Assembly (NCBI GenBank): GCA_015178975.1
Contig: WHVD01000004.1
Coordinates: 1,798,001 to 1,862,000, forward strand
Direction of reading: 5' to 3'
DNA length: 64,000 nucleotides
Source: Hysterangium stoloniferum
Lineage: Eukaryota > Basidiomycota > Agaricomycetes > Hysterangiales > Hysterangiaceae
Shown here one piece after another: positions 45,364 through 56,713 of the stretch (position 1 is the first letter of the stretch; each line of letters begins with the position of its first letter). The position numbers were made by a program, and so were the translations under genes. The notes beneath the pieces were generated by a model. It saw nothing but the letters and a program-made list of their open reading frames with translations. It was not told the DNA's origin and did not search any database.

Positions 45364-47516
45364 TTACATCTTTGCCTTGACCTCTTTGCCATTTTCAAGG
45401 ATGGAAGCCAACTTCTCCAACTCATTCCACCTGCTATCCCTCGTCCATCCAATCGTCCCATCCTCTTTCAAGGTGAGCATTTCATCTAGTCGGCGGGTGG
45501 GCTTCTTCTAAAACGTCATTAATCATAGCGTATATGGGAGTATAAACGAGATCTTTACTTCTTTTTCGACGTCTTTAATGGTAGCATCGATAGCGTGTAA
45601 CCAAGAACGAGCAATCCGGACTTGCTCCGTCGTAAGGACATTAGAACGGAATGCCCAGAGCGAGCGATCCGTCCCATGTGTAACATAACCTCGTGAAAAA
45701 TAATACCAAGGGCATTAATTTCGATTTTCGTGGACTCACCTTTGGGTTGTACTTGAGGGGGAGTCCATCTGATCTGGTACCTCACCACAGGGAACCCATG
45801 TTTCTGTAGGTCACGGTGAAGTATTCTTACAGGTAGGTGAACTACAGAAACACATGAGGTTACCGTTAACAATAGATGCCAGGTCTGTCATAGGTCGGTC
45901 ATATCGTACCTTGTCCATCGCTCAATATTCTACCGAACAATTCGGCGTACTTATCCCCAGACAGATTCGGTGGTAGTTCGCCATACGCCTTAACCAACGT
46001 CTTGACTATGTAATCCGGATAGTACCGTTTCAGGTTTTCTTCGATGTCTTTCGATGAATTAATCGGGTGTGCAATGGAATATAAATACCACTCCTCAGTG
46101 AGGTCACCGACGACGATGCTTTTTATCCCTTTCTCCGCGATAGCTTTGGCAAAACGACCACTCGCCTGAAATTCCATTTCGCCTTTAGCACCGGGAAGGA
46201 ACTCTCCATCTGAAGCACCTCTAAACGTGCCGTGGGCGACGAGAGATGATGCAATAGTATCGGTAAGTGTTTGGGAGGTAACCTGGTTGACGTTCTTGAT
46301 GGCGGACAACGACGAGCTATCAGCGGGGTTTAAACCCACGCTCCTCAGCAGCGCTTCATATTGCGGACGGAGTTCCCTGGGCGTCTTGGGGTTTGTACTG
46401 AGAAAAGAAAGTTATAACGACTCTCATCTAGCGGTGTATAACCTTGAAAACTTGCGCGATGGCATTTGACTGCATACAGACACGTTGGAAAGGAGAGTTT
46501 ACACCTGCAGGCAAGCGGGCAACATGGTGGAGCAATTGATGCACAGAGTGCGCCCCAGCGGACAGTCCAGAAATTCGAATGTCATTAGGGTTTCCTACGA
46601 GAATGATGCATTAAACTTTCCGAACTTATCATTTTGCGTGTATTTATAATACCTCCAAAAGATGTGATATTATCACGGACCCATTCCAGCGCCAGCCATT
46701 GATCTTTAAAACCAAAGTTTCCGGGAATATACGGTTGATCAGAGGCTAAGAAACCAAAGGCAGATAGTCTCATTATTTAAAAAATCAGTCAAATAGTAAA
46801 CATGCTTAAATGCCATTGTGAATTCACCTGTATCCTGGGTTGACCCAAATTTCTTCCCTCTCAGCAGCAATGAATTGTGCCTGGCCACTCAATCCGTGCG
46901 GTGAACCGAACTGCAGAAAACTGTACTCCAATGATCTCAGCCGTTTAATCATGGGTACACAGAACTCACCCCCCATGTATGTATACGTTTACGGGAAAAT
47001 TCGTCCTATTAGGATATGAGGGAGGGAGGACAATATCCAGAAATAGTCTTGCAATTTGCAATAATGTGACTGATTTGCCTCTGAGATGGATGGACTTACG
47101 GATTTTCTGTGGGTTTCCCAAGACCAAGCTTATTTTTTGGGTCGCTATTTCCCGCTTGACCGTCATTCATGGGCTGTGCCGCATCTACAAAGCCAGATTT
47201 GAGATAAAAATGTGTAAGTTATCGGCGGTCTACTTACAGAAGCGGTCGTGGATATAAGCCTTATCTTCGTATTGAAACCCGTCAGGAAGAGGCTTGGGAT
47301 CCTCAAACCTCCCCGGTGGCAACCCATAAGGTATTTCTGACAAAATCGTATCTGAGACAGGTCAGCGAATGGCTAATTCTCAATGAACCCACCAAGGAAC
47401 GCGGCAGCTCCATTCAACGCTCTTCCGCCCGTTACTCTCCCATGCCGGGTAGTCACAGAAATTGTTTGACCCGTCTGTGCCAATTCCTCACATAAATGCA
47501 GCTGTTTTGACTTCAT
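45364..47516 (-). CDS. Type-B carboxylesterase/lipase, about 11 exons
   Basis: Hydrolyses carboxylic esters with an alpha/beta-hydrolase Ser-His-acid triad. Start ATG 47516 (MKSKQLHLC), exon 1 ends at 47393, exon 2 starts 47336; last exon ends with TAA at 45364-45366. Motifs in order: GRVTGGRALNGAAAFLEIPYG with PPGRF, the oxyanion loop HGGFLQFGSPHG (exons 4/5), FLASDQPYIPGNFGFKDQWLALEWV, nucleophile GLSAGA in exon 7 (46570-46410), acidic region DGEFLPG, and the His region YVTHGTDRSLWAFRSN. The ending (GTIGWTRDSRWNELEKLASIL) is typical of fungal members. No signal peptide is obvious, so it is probably intracellular. All exon joins I tested keep frame and the triad is present, so it looks functional. 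Introns are 40-65 nt. Confidence 0.88.
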
Positions 47517-47630
47517 GATACACAGTGATAGAGTCTGATACCAGATCGTGTATCATGTGAGATTCCTTGGTGGCTAGTGCGGACCGGAGAAGCGCGGGCC
47601 GCTTTCGCGTGGCGGCATCCATTCAAGTTT

Positions 47631-48292
47631 ATGCCGTCAACCAGCTCAGAAACGGGAAAGCTTCAGCCGAATATCTCGAGACTAGGAGAAGCATTCAAAG
47701 TCTTGTCAGATGAATTACCACGTTTATCCAATCTAGATGCCTTTGCGATTCTTGATGCACTTCAGGATCTTAGGACGGATATTCAGAGTAGTGTGGCTGC
47801 ACAGGAGGACTTGGGAAGACAGCTCAACAAGAAGCTGACGGCGATACACGATACCCTGATATCTTTGGAACGTCGTGTTGTTGGATTGGAGGGTGGTGGT
47901 TCCTCACAGTTCAGCGGCTTTGTACGACGAACTGTAGCGGAAGACAGGTCGATGCCTGCGATAATCGAGCATGAAAAATCAACCCAGCCAATGTGAGCCC
48001 TCTGAGCCTTTACTATGACAGCAAAGTAAACCGAAACTGCGATAGAAACCTCGGTGTAGTGGACTCAGACGAGAAAGCAGCATCAGCAACACTTCCTCCA
48101 GTCGAACTGTTAATACAAAACAAAAGTAAGCTGGATCTGAAATCCTCTGAACAATTATTTTATCTCAATCATAAACAAGAGCAAGGTATATTCAATGGCC
48201 CGTCAGGGGCCCTTATAATCATCATAGTCACCTTTATCCCCATCATACTCGCCCTTACTCGACCAGAGATTTTCGATGGTAAAGCATCTTGA
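47631..48292 (+). CDS. Coiled-coil protein of unknown function with an apparent frameshift
   Basis: ATG 47631 (MPSTSSETGKLQPN) opens 122 codons ending at 47996. The peptide is helical and leucine-rich (LSDELPRLSNLDAFAILDAL, then LTAIHDTLISLERRV), like a group of short basidiomycete coiled-coil proteins. A second frame continues to 48292, starting near 47970 with NPANVSPLSLYYDSKVN. That group usually has such a segment after the coiled coil. One extra A in the A run near 47975 would fuse the two. The second part ends with a hydrophobic stretch (GALIIIIVTFIPIILALT) that could be a membrane anchor. This is either a pseudogene, a sequencing slip, or an unseen intron. Upstream in-frame codons extend to 47577 but the 47631 start fits better. 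Confidence 0.5.
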
Positions 48293-48929
48293 GTAGGTAA
48301 TGACAACCTTAACATTGTATCTCCCTTGATATCTGACTATTACCGTTGATTATAGAGAGCTTGCCTCCTTAAACCAATAACCTCCCCAACGTGAAATGTA
48401 TAGTAGCATAGCATACAATTTTCGATTTCACCTGGGCTTTAACATAAAACCCGACTGAAATTCTTCAGATTCGGGGTAATTATGTCCCCAGCGTCCTTTT
48501 TTACCGTATTTATGAATAAATCATAGACGAGGAGTGATCCTTTTCCGATTGTATCTTTCAACTTGAAGCTGTACACTTCTTTGTTTCTCCGGTCTCTGTT
48601 GGCTGTCTATATGATGCGATAGCTTCTAGCAAGTTCGGAAAGATTCCCAACTCCAGGTGGGACCCAGAATCCTGAGATGTCTTCGAGGAAGAGCAGTGGG
48701 AGATGGTTCCAAATTGAAAATCTGGTCAAGATTCATTATGTTCAGCTAAACTGTTGTTGCGGTGTCGCGGCGGTCGTCGCTGCTCACGGAACGGATTCAC
48801 CAATATATATTTTCACCATCAACTCCCTTGTGTTTTAGCATATGGTATTGTGTTGGTACGGCAAGAATTTATTTAAATGTGACGACATTATGACGTCATT
48901 GTTGATCATCGTCAACTTCTAGTTCGAAA
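48293..48929 (+). promoter_or_regulatory. Region upstream of the GH5 gene
   Basis: No gene. A TATATAT word lies at about 48803-48811, some 120 bp before the GH5 start, and could be its TATA element. Confidence 0.3.
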
Positions 48930-50562
48930 ATGCCTTCATTCAAATCTTTCATCGACAGATTCAAAGACTCCACTTCCAAAGTTTCTGAAAATTATTTGAC
49001 CGCCCGTGCTCTCGACGAGCGGGACGTGTATCGTTATCGTCGCCAGTACGGGGTGAATCTCGGTGAGTACAGAGAGGATGTTTTGGTTTAAGCGCAGAAA
49101 ATTAACACGAAGATAAAGGATCTTGGTTTGTCTTGGAGAAGTGGATATGTGGGGATCCTTTCAAGAACGCTGATTCTCCAGGTTCGAGCGACTTCGATGT
49201 TGCAAAGGGAAGGGACGCTCGTGCGGTCCTGGAGCGTCATTGGGATACATGGATAACGACGGAGGACTGGGAGTGGATTGCGGCCCGAGGGCTCAATTCA
49301 GTTCGCTTGCCAGTGAGTAACTTCGTATTTGTGCCAAACGCAACTCTAAAAGCCTCATGGTTTTAAGATTGGATATTATCATTTGTATGCAAAAGATCCG
49401 TCTGTTGTGCAAGGCACACCATTTTCAGATTTAGGAGCGGTGTTTGAGGGTGCCTGGCCACGTATTATGCATGCTGTACAAAAGGCTTCGACATATGGCA
49501 TAGGCGTTCTGATAGGTGAATTAGGACCACAGGCACATTTACCTAATCGAATTTCAACTCATAGATCTACATGCTGCCCCTGGCAAACAAAACGGAGACT
49601 CCCACAGTGGGGTAAACGGCCAAGTCGAATTTCACAAGCGAGCGAATCTCTCTCGTACGATACATGTTCTCAAATTACTAGCCACCACCTTTGCAGACAT
49701 GCCTAACGTCATCGGACTTGAGCTCGTGAATGAACCTCAGAACAGAGACAACCTGTATGACTGGTACGAATGTGCGCTGAACACTATCCGCGAGGCAGTC
49801 GGTCAAGATCTGCCTCTCTACATCGGCGATGCGTGGAATACACACCAGTATGCCTCACTAATCCAAAAACGTCAGGACTTCACCGTTCTCGATCATCATC
49901 TTTATCGTTGTTTCACACATGAAGACCAACAGCTCACGGGTGACCAGCATGCCGCTGCTCTACCTCCAGGGGCCCTGGTTGACTGCTCGTCCAAAACAAG
50001 AGGAAACCTTGTAGTAGCAGAATTCTCTGCTGCCCTGAACCCTAACTCGATCCGAAGTTCCGATCCTGCGGAACAGGACCGACAGAGGCGGGTCTTTGCT
50101 AGAGCGGAATTGAAGACGTTCCGGCAGTGCTGCGGAGGCTGGTGGTTCTGGACGTACAAAAAAGATGGGTGGGATGCAGGATGGAGTCTCCGGGATGCCG
50201 TACGGGCGGAGGTCATGCCTGAGAGGTTTGGTCTTCTAAGAGCAAGCTCACGCCCAAATGATGAGGGTAGGCGAGATGCTGAATGTTCTAAACGCCTCTC
50301 AGAGCATCAGACCTACTGGTCTAAGTTTAAGTCGTCTCATGGCTATGAACATTGGAGATTTGAATTGGGGTTTAAAAAAGGTTGGGATGACGCATTTCTC
50401 TTCTTTTCGTTTTCTCCGAAAACGGTCGTCGAGACCTCTGTCTCGGAGATCGGGTTTATAGGGCAATGGCTTCAGCGGAGGATCGCCGAGCATCTTGCGG
50501 AGAAGGGGAACAGTAAATATGTGTGGGAATTTGGTGAGACAACAGTCTGTATCGCGATATAA
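48930..50562 (+). CDS. GH5 exo-beta-1,3-glucanase-like glycoside hydrolase, 490 residues
   Basis: Cleaves beta-glucan, probably in cell-wall turnover. Exons 48930-49062, 49119-49312, 49368-49515 and 49565-50562 join in frame over introns of 56, 55 and 49 nt. The sequence has the fungal glucan 1,3-beta-glucosidase pattern: GVNLGSWFVLEKWI near residue 40, ARGLNSVRLPIGYYHLY, DLHAAPGKQNGDSHSG, the acid/base Glu in GLELVNEPQ, DHHLYRCF, and a probable nucleophile Glu in VVAEFSAALN, then WWFWTYKKD. The N-terminus (MPSFKSFIDRFKDSTSKVS) is not a signal peptide, so the enzyme is likely cytoplasmic or leaves by another route. An extra C-terminal part of about 100 residues follows the catalytic domain. 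Both catalytic glutamates are present. Confidence 0.9.
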
Positions 50563-52646
50563 AGATTGTATTAATTGTCATTTTGAGAACATGGGTTTCA
50601 ACAGGGAGCGAAAACCGCCATGGAATTTTTTTGCAGCGACATCTAGAGTATTTAATCAAGTGGCCTTTACTGCCAATGGATCGGGGATTGCAAATATGTA
50701 GCGTACACTATATTTTTACAATATGGAGAGTTATTGTCGTCATGGATCTGCCCTGGGCTTCATAGCAGAGCCAGTCATGATACGTTTAAACGATGGTTGT
50801 TGTCTTAACTGCAGAGGCTGCAAGAGAGACTTCAGATAGAAAGATTATTTAAGCTGTCGACTGAGCCCCGTTCTACACATTATAAGCATGTCCGAACGAT
50901 CCATGGCACGTAACTGACGGTTAGCTCTTTACAATGGAGTTGGTGGACCAACTCGCCGTTGGACAATAGTACGGTTTATTCGGGCGGGTGTATCACCCAG
51001 TATCACGGATTTTCAATGGTTTGGACAAGGAAGCTTTGACCGTTGAGATAGGTGGTGTAGCACTACTTGGCGCCAAGTCACTATCAGAAAGTCGACTGTC
51101 TTCCTCGTCCGTATTCCCCTGCTCGCCGGCAAGGCTAGATCGCCATGCATCAGAACGTTACTGGCGAATATTACAGTAACTATAATGAAGGTAGTTCAGA
51201 GGAGTCTAGATATTCCATATAATGGATATTATTCCCCAAATATTCCCGAATGCCTGACCAGTGAGGCTGGCTGTTATTTTAAATCACCGATCTAGTGTAT
51301 TCGTAGCCCGTACATCACCATCGAAACCCAGAGGAAAAACCGTCGGTCAAACTAATCTAAGAAGGAGGATGCCCTTTCTACGGCAAGGTTAAGCATTTCG
51401 TTTCACACTGATTGACCTTACTAATATAATAGAACTACGTAAACCCACAGGTATATCACGCCATAAGCTAATTGTAGGGGTTTGGTGCCATCCCAGTCCT
51501 CACCCGTATCTGCCGGCCTTCATTTTACCAGTGATCGACGCAGTTAAACTTAGTGTATTTCGGACCGTCGTCTCCTTTTGTGCGATCGACCAACGATCGA
51601 CAGTACATCATAAATTGACATCGAGATCTCACGCGGGGTCGCCTGTCAGCAGTTGATCAGGGAGCGAGCCCGATCCAGACTCTCCTCAATCGTAGATTGG
51701 CTGCCGTTAGGTCGCTACAGGCAAACTCTAGACCGTGATAAACCCCACAATAGGGTCTGGAATCTAAATATATGGGATTGTAGCTACCTGCCGCATAAGA
51801 ATACACTGACCTGCATAAATATCGTGCTCAAGGAAGCCATTGGTGTCCAGCTTGTGGGATGTGCTTGCAGAATGATGTGGAAGCCTATCAGAAGAACCGA
51901 TCGGTTTCAAAGTAGGAGGCTTCTTTGAAGGAGGCACGAGTTTCTCTGATCATTAGGGCATACCGATACGTCACACCCCCTCAAGCGAATAGTTATTGCT
52001 TTAGTTGCGCTTTGCACGTGGCGAGGAGAGCGTTCCTATACCGATAGATTCGGCATATAGAACGCTTAAAACTACTAGTATAACGTCAACAAAAGAGCTT
52101 CGTTACTTCGGAGTCTGCCAGGGGTCCTCTGGAGGTCCCTGCCCAATATCACTTAAACGCGCTTCTCCAGAATGGAGTTCACGCTTTATATGGTGTGATA
52201 TATACATTTCCTAATATATATAATATGTATCACACTGAGCTACTTGACTAATATATTAGCATGGTATGACAAAGCGGTATCGCTATTATGGCTTATTCAA
52301 AATGCTCCTCAAAAATAAGAAAAGAAAAGAAAACAGAGCTCGGTAGTAAGGCGTGCGTGTTATCTCATTTTTCAGACGGATATATCAAGTAAATATGCTC
52401 ACTTTGGACCAATATTGTGTTCAGATACTAATAATCGCGTCAATTCCACTAGATGTAGAATCTATCACAAAATGGGGGGGTTTGACTTTGTGATGTGCAT
52501 ACATCTATTCTGCGTACATGATCAGAATATATCTGCCAATGACTACAACGCAAAAAGTACAGTTTGACGCAGACGTAAAAACAACAAGAGTTGAAGGACG
52601 GAATTAATGAGACACCGCCGCGTGACGACACTACAGTCCATAGCTT
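50563..52646. other. Long intergenic stretch, no gene seen
   Basis: Only short unsupported frames. 51190-51230 and 52195-52250 are rich in ATAT words. No repeat family from elsewhere in the window is recognised. Confidence 0.4.
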
Positions 52647-53236
52647 TTAGTTGATCTTTAGCAACTCCACTTCGAACGTCAATGTAGCATTTGGTGGGAT
52701 CACGGGTGGGAATCCGCGGTCGGCATACCCCTATCAGTGTGTCAACAAGGTGAGTACACAGATATAAGATAATACGTACAAATTTAGGGCTAACGGTGAG
52801 TATGGCCTTTTGGCCGAGAGACAGTTGAGGAACGCCTGTGAGCGAATGTGAGAAGGCACCACCGAATATGAAATGCAACGAACCTTCATCCCATCCTTTA
52901 ATAACGTGTCCCACCCCAATCCTAGTAACGAAGGGGTCGTTTCTGGATTCAAAGACGTTGTTAGTCCATAAAAGACATCAACGACACTGAAGACATACCG
53001 ATCCCGACTCGAATCAAATTTCTTCCCGTCCGCAAGTGTACCGACATAGTGAATAGTAACCTTATCTACACGCACTATGAGGGAGGTTTCTGCGAGGGAG
53101 CTTCATGTACATACCGCCTTTTTTAGGGAAGTTCACGCCATCACCGGGTGAGAGAGTTTCAATTTGGACGTCCTATATGACACGAAAATCGAAGTCAACA
53201 TCGAGTTACGACAAGGTTGCAGCGAGTACGTGCCAT
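52647..53236 (-). CDS. FKBP-type peptidyl-prolyl isomerase (FKBP12-like)
   Basis: Small cytosolic enzyme that isomerises Xaa-Pro bonds and binds FK506/rapamycin. Exons after the first: 53172-53115, 53074-52999, 52942-52884, 52835-52780, 52730-52647. They read [94 protein letters not shown] and end LLKIN. The binding-pocket residues (Y of IHYVG, F and D of KKFDSS, VI and W of HVIKGW, Y of GYADRG, F of LTFEVEL) are all there. The first exon is uncertain: ATG 53236 with a donor near 53209 keeps frame but gives an unusual nine-residue start and a 37-nt intron. Total about 120 residues, normal for the family. Confidence 0.9.
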
Positions 53237-55473
53237 TGTTAATTATGTTTGAAGGTTTTGTCGATGTTGAACGATGAACGATGGAGCACAAGTGACTTGT
53301 AGGAGTTAAGGTTAAATAGGATTCTGGTAGATCTTGATCCGCGGAAGGCGCCCGTGATTTGGGGTGAATGATCGAAGGTGACCGAGACTTTCCGTTACTT
53401 GTGTTTTGCTATCGATGGATAAATCACTGTCCTATCCCCTCTGGGATATTTATAACCATTTAATTTGGGCCGAAAACTCCGGTAGATGGTGGCGTTCAGA
53501 TCACTCCTGCACTTCAAATTCAGAGAAGTAAATAGGCTCTCTGCCGCGGGAGAACTGTCGCAAGCACCGCCCATGAAATCTAATTAGACACGTGACTGAG
53601 TCGCCTAGGAGAGATGCGATGTAAGCGCAGCACGTTGAGTATTGTATCCTATCGATAAGTCACAAAAAGTAAGACTTTGTTGTAGTCTGGGCGTCTTAGT
53701 TCGATCGATAGGAAAATCCCGGGAGATGACCGGATGAGGAAAGAGAATGACAAGGTCCCCGCTCTTATCCTTTGTTCTGGTGGTAGCATGCATCTATCCA
53801 TAGTGGGATATATCATGAGCCATTTTCCAGGAAATATCCACAAGCGGACAAGGGCTGCATTGTACTATAGAAAGATTTGAATATTTCTCAGGACGAAGCC
53901 GGGAAGCCAAGCACGAAGTTGCTATCGTCACCAGTTCACATGGTAGGTCAATAGTCACACAATATAGGCAGTTCTCTACAAGGTCCTCGGGAGCTGGTTT
54001 TAGTGCAGCAAAAAAAAAACTATGGATGAGTATTGAGCAACGCGGCAACCATCTCATTTGGCACATGGCTGGAACAGGTCCTAACTAGTATTAGATTGTA
54101 GATAACTTCACACGCCACATCGCGTGGAAGAACAGCGCTCAGCTGTTGCCATCTGCTATCATAATCCGCCTTTTATGACTGGCGTGATTCGTGGAATCAC
54201 TTTCAAAGAAAAGGTGCAATATATATATATGCTTTTAATGCCGTGCGATGAGGAACAGATCCTAGCGTCTTCGGATTGATAGTGCAGAACCTTGGCCTCA
54301 AAAGCCGAAAGAAGGAAAGACCCCGAAGCGCGCTACAGATGGCGGAAAAAGGATAGATGCAGGCGAGTCTGGATAATACGATTCAATTAGAATAACGGCT
54401 ATCAAGCCTAAGAACACGTTTATAGAGATAAGCAACGGGTGTGACCTGGATGAAATGTCTAGCTGAGGGTGGCGTCGCAAAGTGTATGTCATTGGGAACT
54501 TGAAGGAAGTATTGCCCGACTCAGCAAATGCGACATACCACTTCGTATGTATGTGCAAAGAGGGAAGGTTTAATACAGCACCATCTGATCTCAGAAGCTT
54601 GGAGATTATGCGAGGTGCCGTAACATGTGAGTTTAAAGGTTGGCGGAATACCGCTGAAATGGGTTAGAATGATGTCCTAATCTGGAAAGCACCTTGTGGC
54701 TCATGAATTGCATATTGATGTTATCAAAGGCTGAAAATAAATGATATTATCACGAGTTGATGTGCCAATTGGATAAATGCCATCTCCCATGAAATCAACA
54801 TTGAATATCATTAGATGTCCGCTTACCCCCTTCACCACGCGAAATTTTCACCTTGGCGTAGGAGGCCGAAGTTTCCTTCGTTCAGATATCCCATCATCAT
54901 TCTTATTTGATACTTAGAGAGCCTCTAAGTATAAAGCCATGAAAGGGATTTGAGAATTCCCAGGGCTCGTTCACGAGGGAGGGGGGGCTTACAAAAGCCT
55001 GACGAGTTTTAAATGAACGAATTGAATCCCGACTGAAATCTAATAGGGTAACTGAGTTGTGAGCTTCGAGCCATCCCACAGGGAGGTTATTAAGCAGCCG
55101 CTGGACAGAATCGTTCTTGTCTGTGCACCGATCGATGAAAACTTGCCCCTATGTGAAAATAACTCATTGGTTCTCGAACGGAATGTGATAACGACTTGTT
55201 TCCATTATTGGACGAGAAGACCACTCCAGAATGGCATTGCCGAGCTATCCCAAAGAGCGCATTTCATCGTTTTAAGAATCGTCAATCAGGCCGCAATTTT
55301 TGTTAAATGTGTCCACAAAAAGACACATCACAAGTGCACTTCAATGGGCTCTCACTTGTCCTCACTGTAGCCGGAAGTTCACGGATGATGTACCGTCGGT
55401 TATGGAGAGGTGGGAGGGACTGTACAACTCAAACTGGGAGTGGCTGTGCGACACTTGAACCAACATCACGTGA
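53237..55473. other. Intergenic, no gene seen
   Basis: Several short frames on both strands, none supported. An A run at 54009-54018 has no other retroposon features. The last part contains the target of the SINE-like insertions. Confidence 0.4.
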
Positions 55474-55623
55474 CCCCGCCCTCCCCTTCCCTACATTTGA
55501 CCCTCTTGCCCATACCAACCAGCTACATACATATCCTGCCACCCCCCACCTACCATTAGGCTTTTCTCCCAACCGCTATGTATCTTAGTTATGCGATGCG
55601 GTATATAAATGTATTTAAAAAAA
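55474..55623 (+). mobile_element. SINE-like retroposon, copy 1
   Basis: About 150 bp ending in TATAAATGTATT plus an A run, bounded by a 15-bp direct repeat ACCAACATCACGTGA (55459-55473, 55624-55638). A 3' A tail with a long target duplication is the mark of target-primed insertion. The body is pyrimidine-rich with no clear Pol III boxes, so it may be 5'-truncated. Confidence 0.65.
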
Positions 55624-55645
55624 ACCAACATCACGTGATAAGGAT

Positions 55646-55679
55646 TTTTTTTTGTTTTTTTTTTTTTAATACATTTATT
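55646..55679 (-). mobile_element. SINE-like retroposon, copy 2 (tail only)
   Basis: 34 bp starting with a T run and ending AATACATTTATT, i.e. the reverse complement of the tail of copy 1. It is flanked by a 14-bp direct repeat CACGTGATAAGGAT (55632-55645, 55680-55693) that overlaps the target of copy 1. Confidence 0.6.
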
Positions 55680-55693
55680 CACGTGATAAGGAT

Positions 55694-56713
55694 AAAATTA
55701 CGTTTTATGTAACTTTCAAAAGATTAGTGTCACCACTACGTCTTTCTCGCCTTTATTTCGTGGACTTAATTATTACATACCACTACGCTATGTGAACATG
55801 AATATACCATTTCAACGATGCACCTATTTAGGGATTATTATTATGTATGTATCTTATAGAGCTATTATTACACACAGAAAGCAACGGAATAATTTTTCAG
55901 TACCAATATCTATCAAAAAAACTCATAATTTGAGGGTACCACAGTGAACGTTTTGGTAGCCAATTTCCAATACGCTTCAAGAGAAGTTTGGTTCTTGTCG
56001 ATTTTGCGGACTTTCAAATCGTTCAAGCGATTTGAAACTGGTTCACAGTTGAAGCTGATCCACAGCCAGATTTAGACAAAAAATTGAAATGAAACATGGA
56101 GCAAAATTTCGCTTAGTCAATGTCAAACCCTCCATTATGACACCCCCGATTCTTAAATTCTTATTTCCCTTTTTCATGCAAGACTATTTGTATTTCCCCC
56201 TCAAAACTCGAAAGTAGAAGGGGCAGTTATTCTCAATGGTCTGGACGTCGAAAGAATAATTAATAATACTCTGATACTCTAAGAAACTCCCATAATTTAG
56301 AGGTCCGTGTTCAGGAGATATCATACTTGTTTTCATGCCAATTTTTCAGCGTTCAATTCTGATTCCGCCTTACGTAACTGTAGCGTGCCTGACAAGCCAA
56401 ATGTCATATTGCGAGTGGGTATCTCCCAGTTTGACGGTAAATACATGATAGTCGAGAGAAGCCTTGAAACCCATGTAAAGGTACCCTATTAATATATTGA
56501 TAATTCCATATCAGGCACAACTATGGCAATGGGCTGAGACACGGGGCCCGACCATGTCCGATCCATGCCACAGTCTCTTTCATTAGTTGCAAATACTCTC
56601 TATTACAGGACTTGGTCATCAGGGCGTTCTAGTCATAGTAAGAATAGCTTAGTCACCGTACTCAAATGGGTAAACCTTTGTAGGATCCCATACAGCTATT
56701 CACATACTGGATC
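55694..56713. other. Region upstream of the F-box gene, no gene seen
   Basis: AT-rich, no supported frame. 56307-56492 is open for 61 codons without features. Confidence 0.4.

Noticed and set aside
50495-50765. Overlapping short frames at and just after the GH5 stop
   Set aside because: They overlap the GH5 end and its 3' flank and have no motif.
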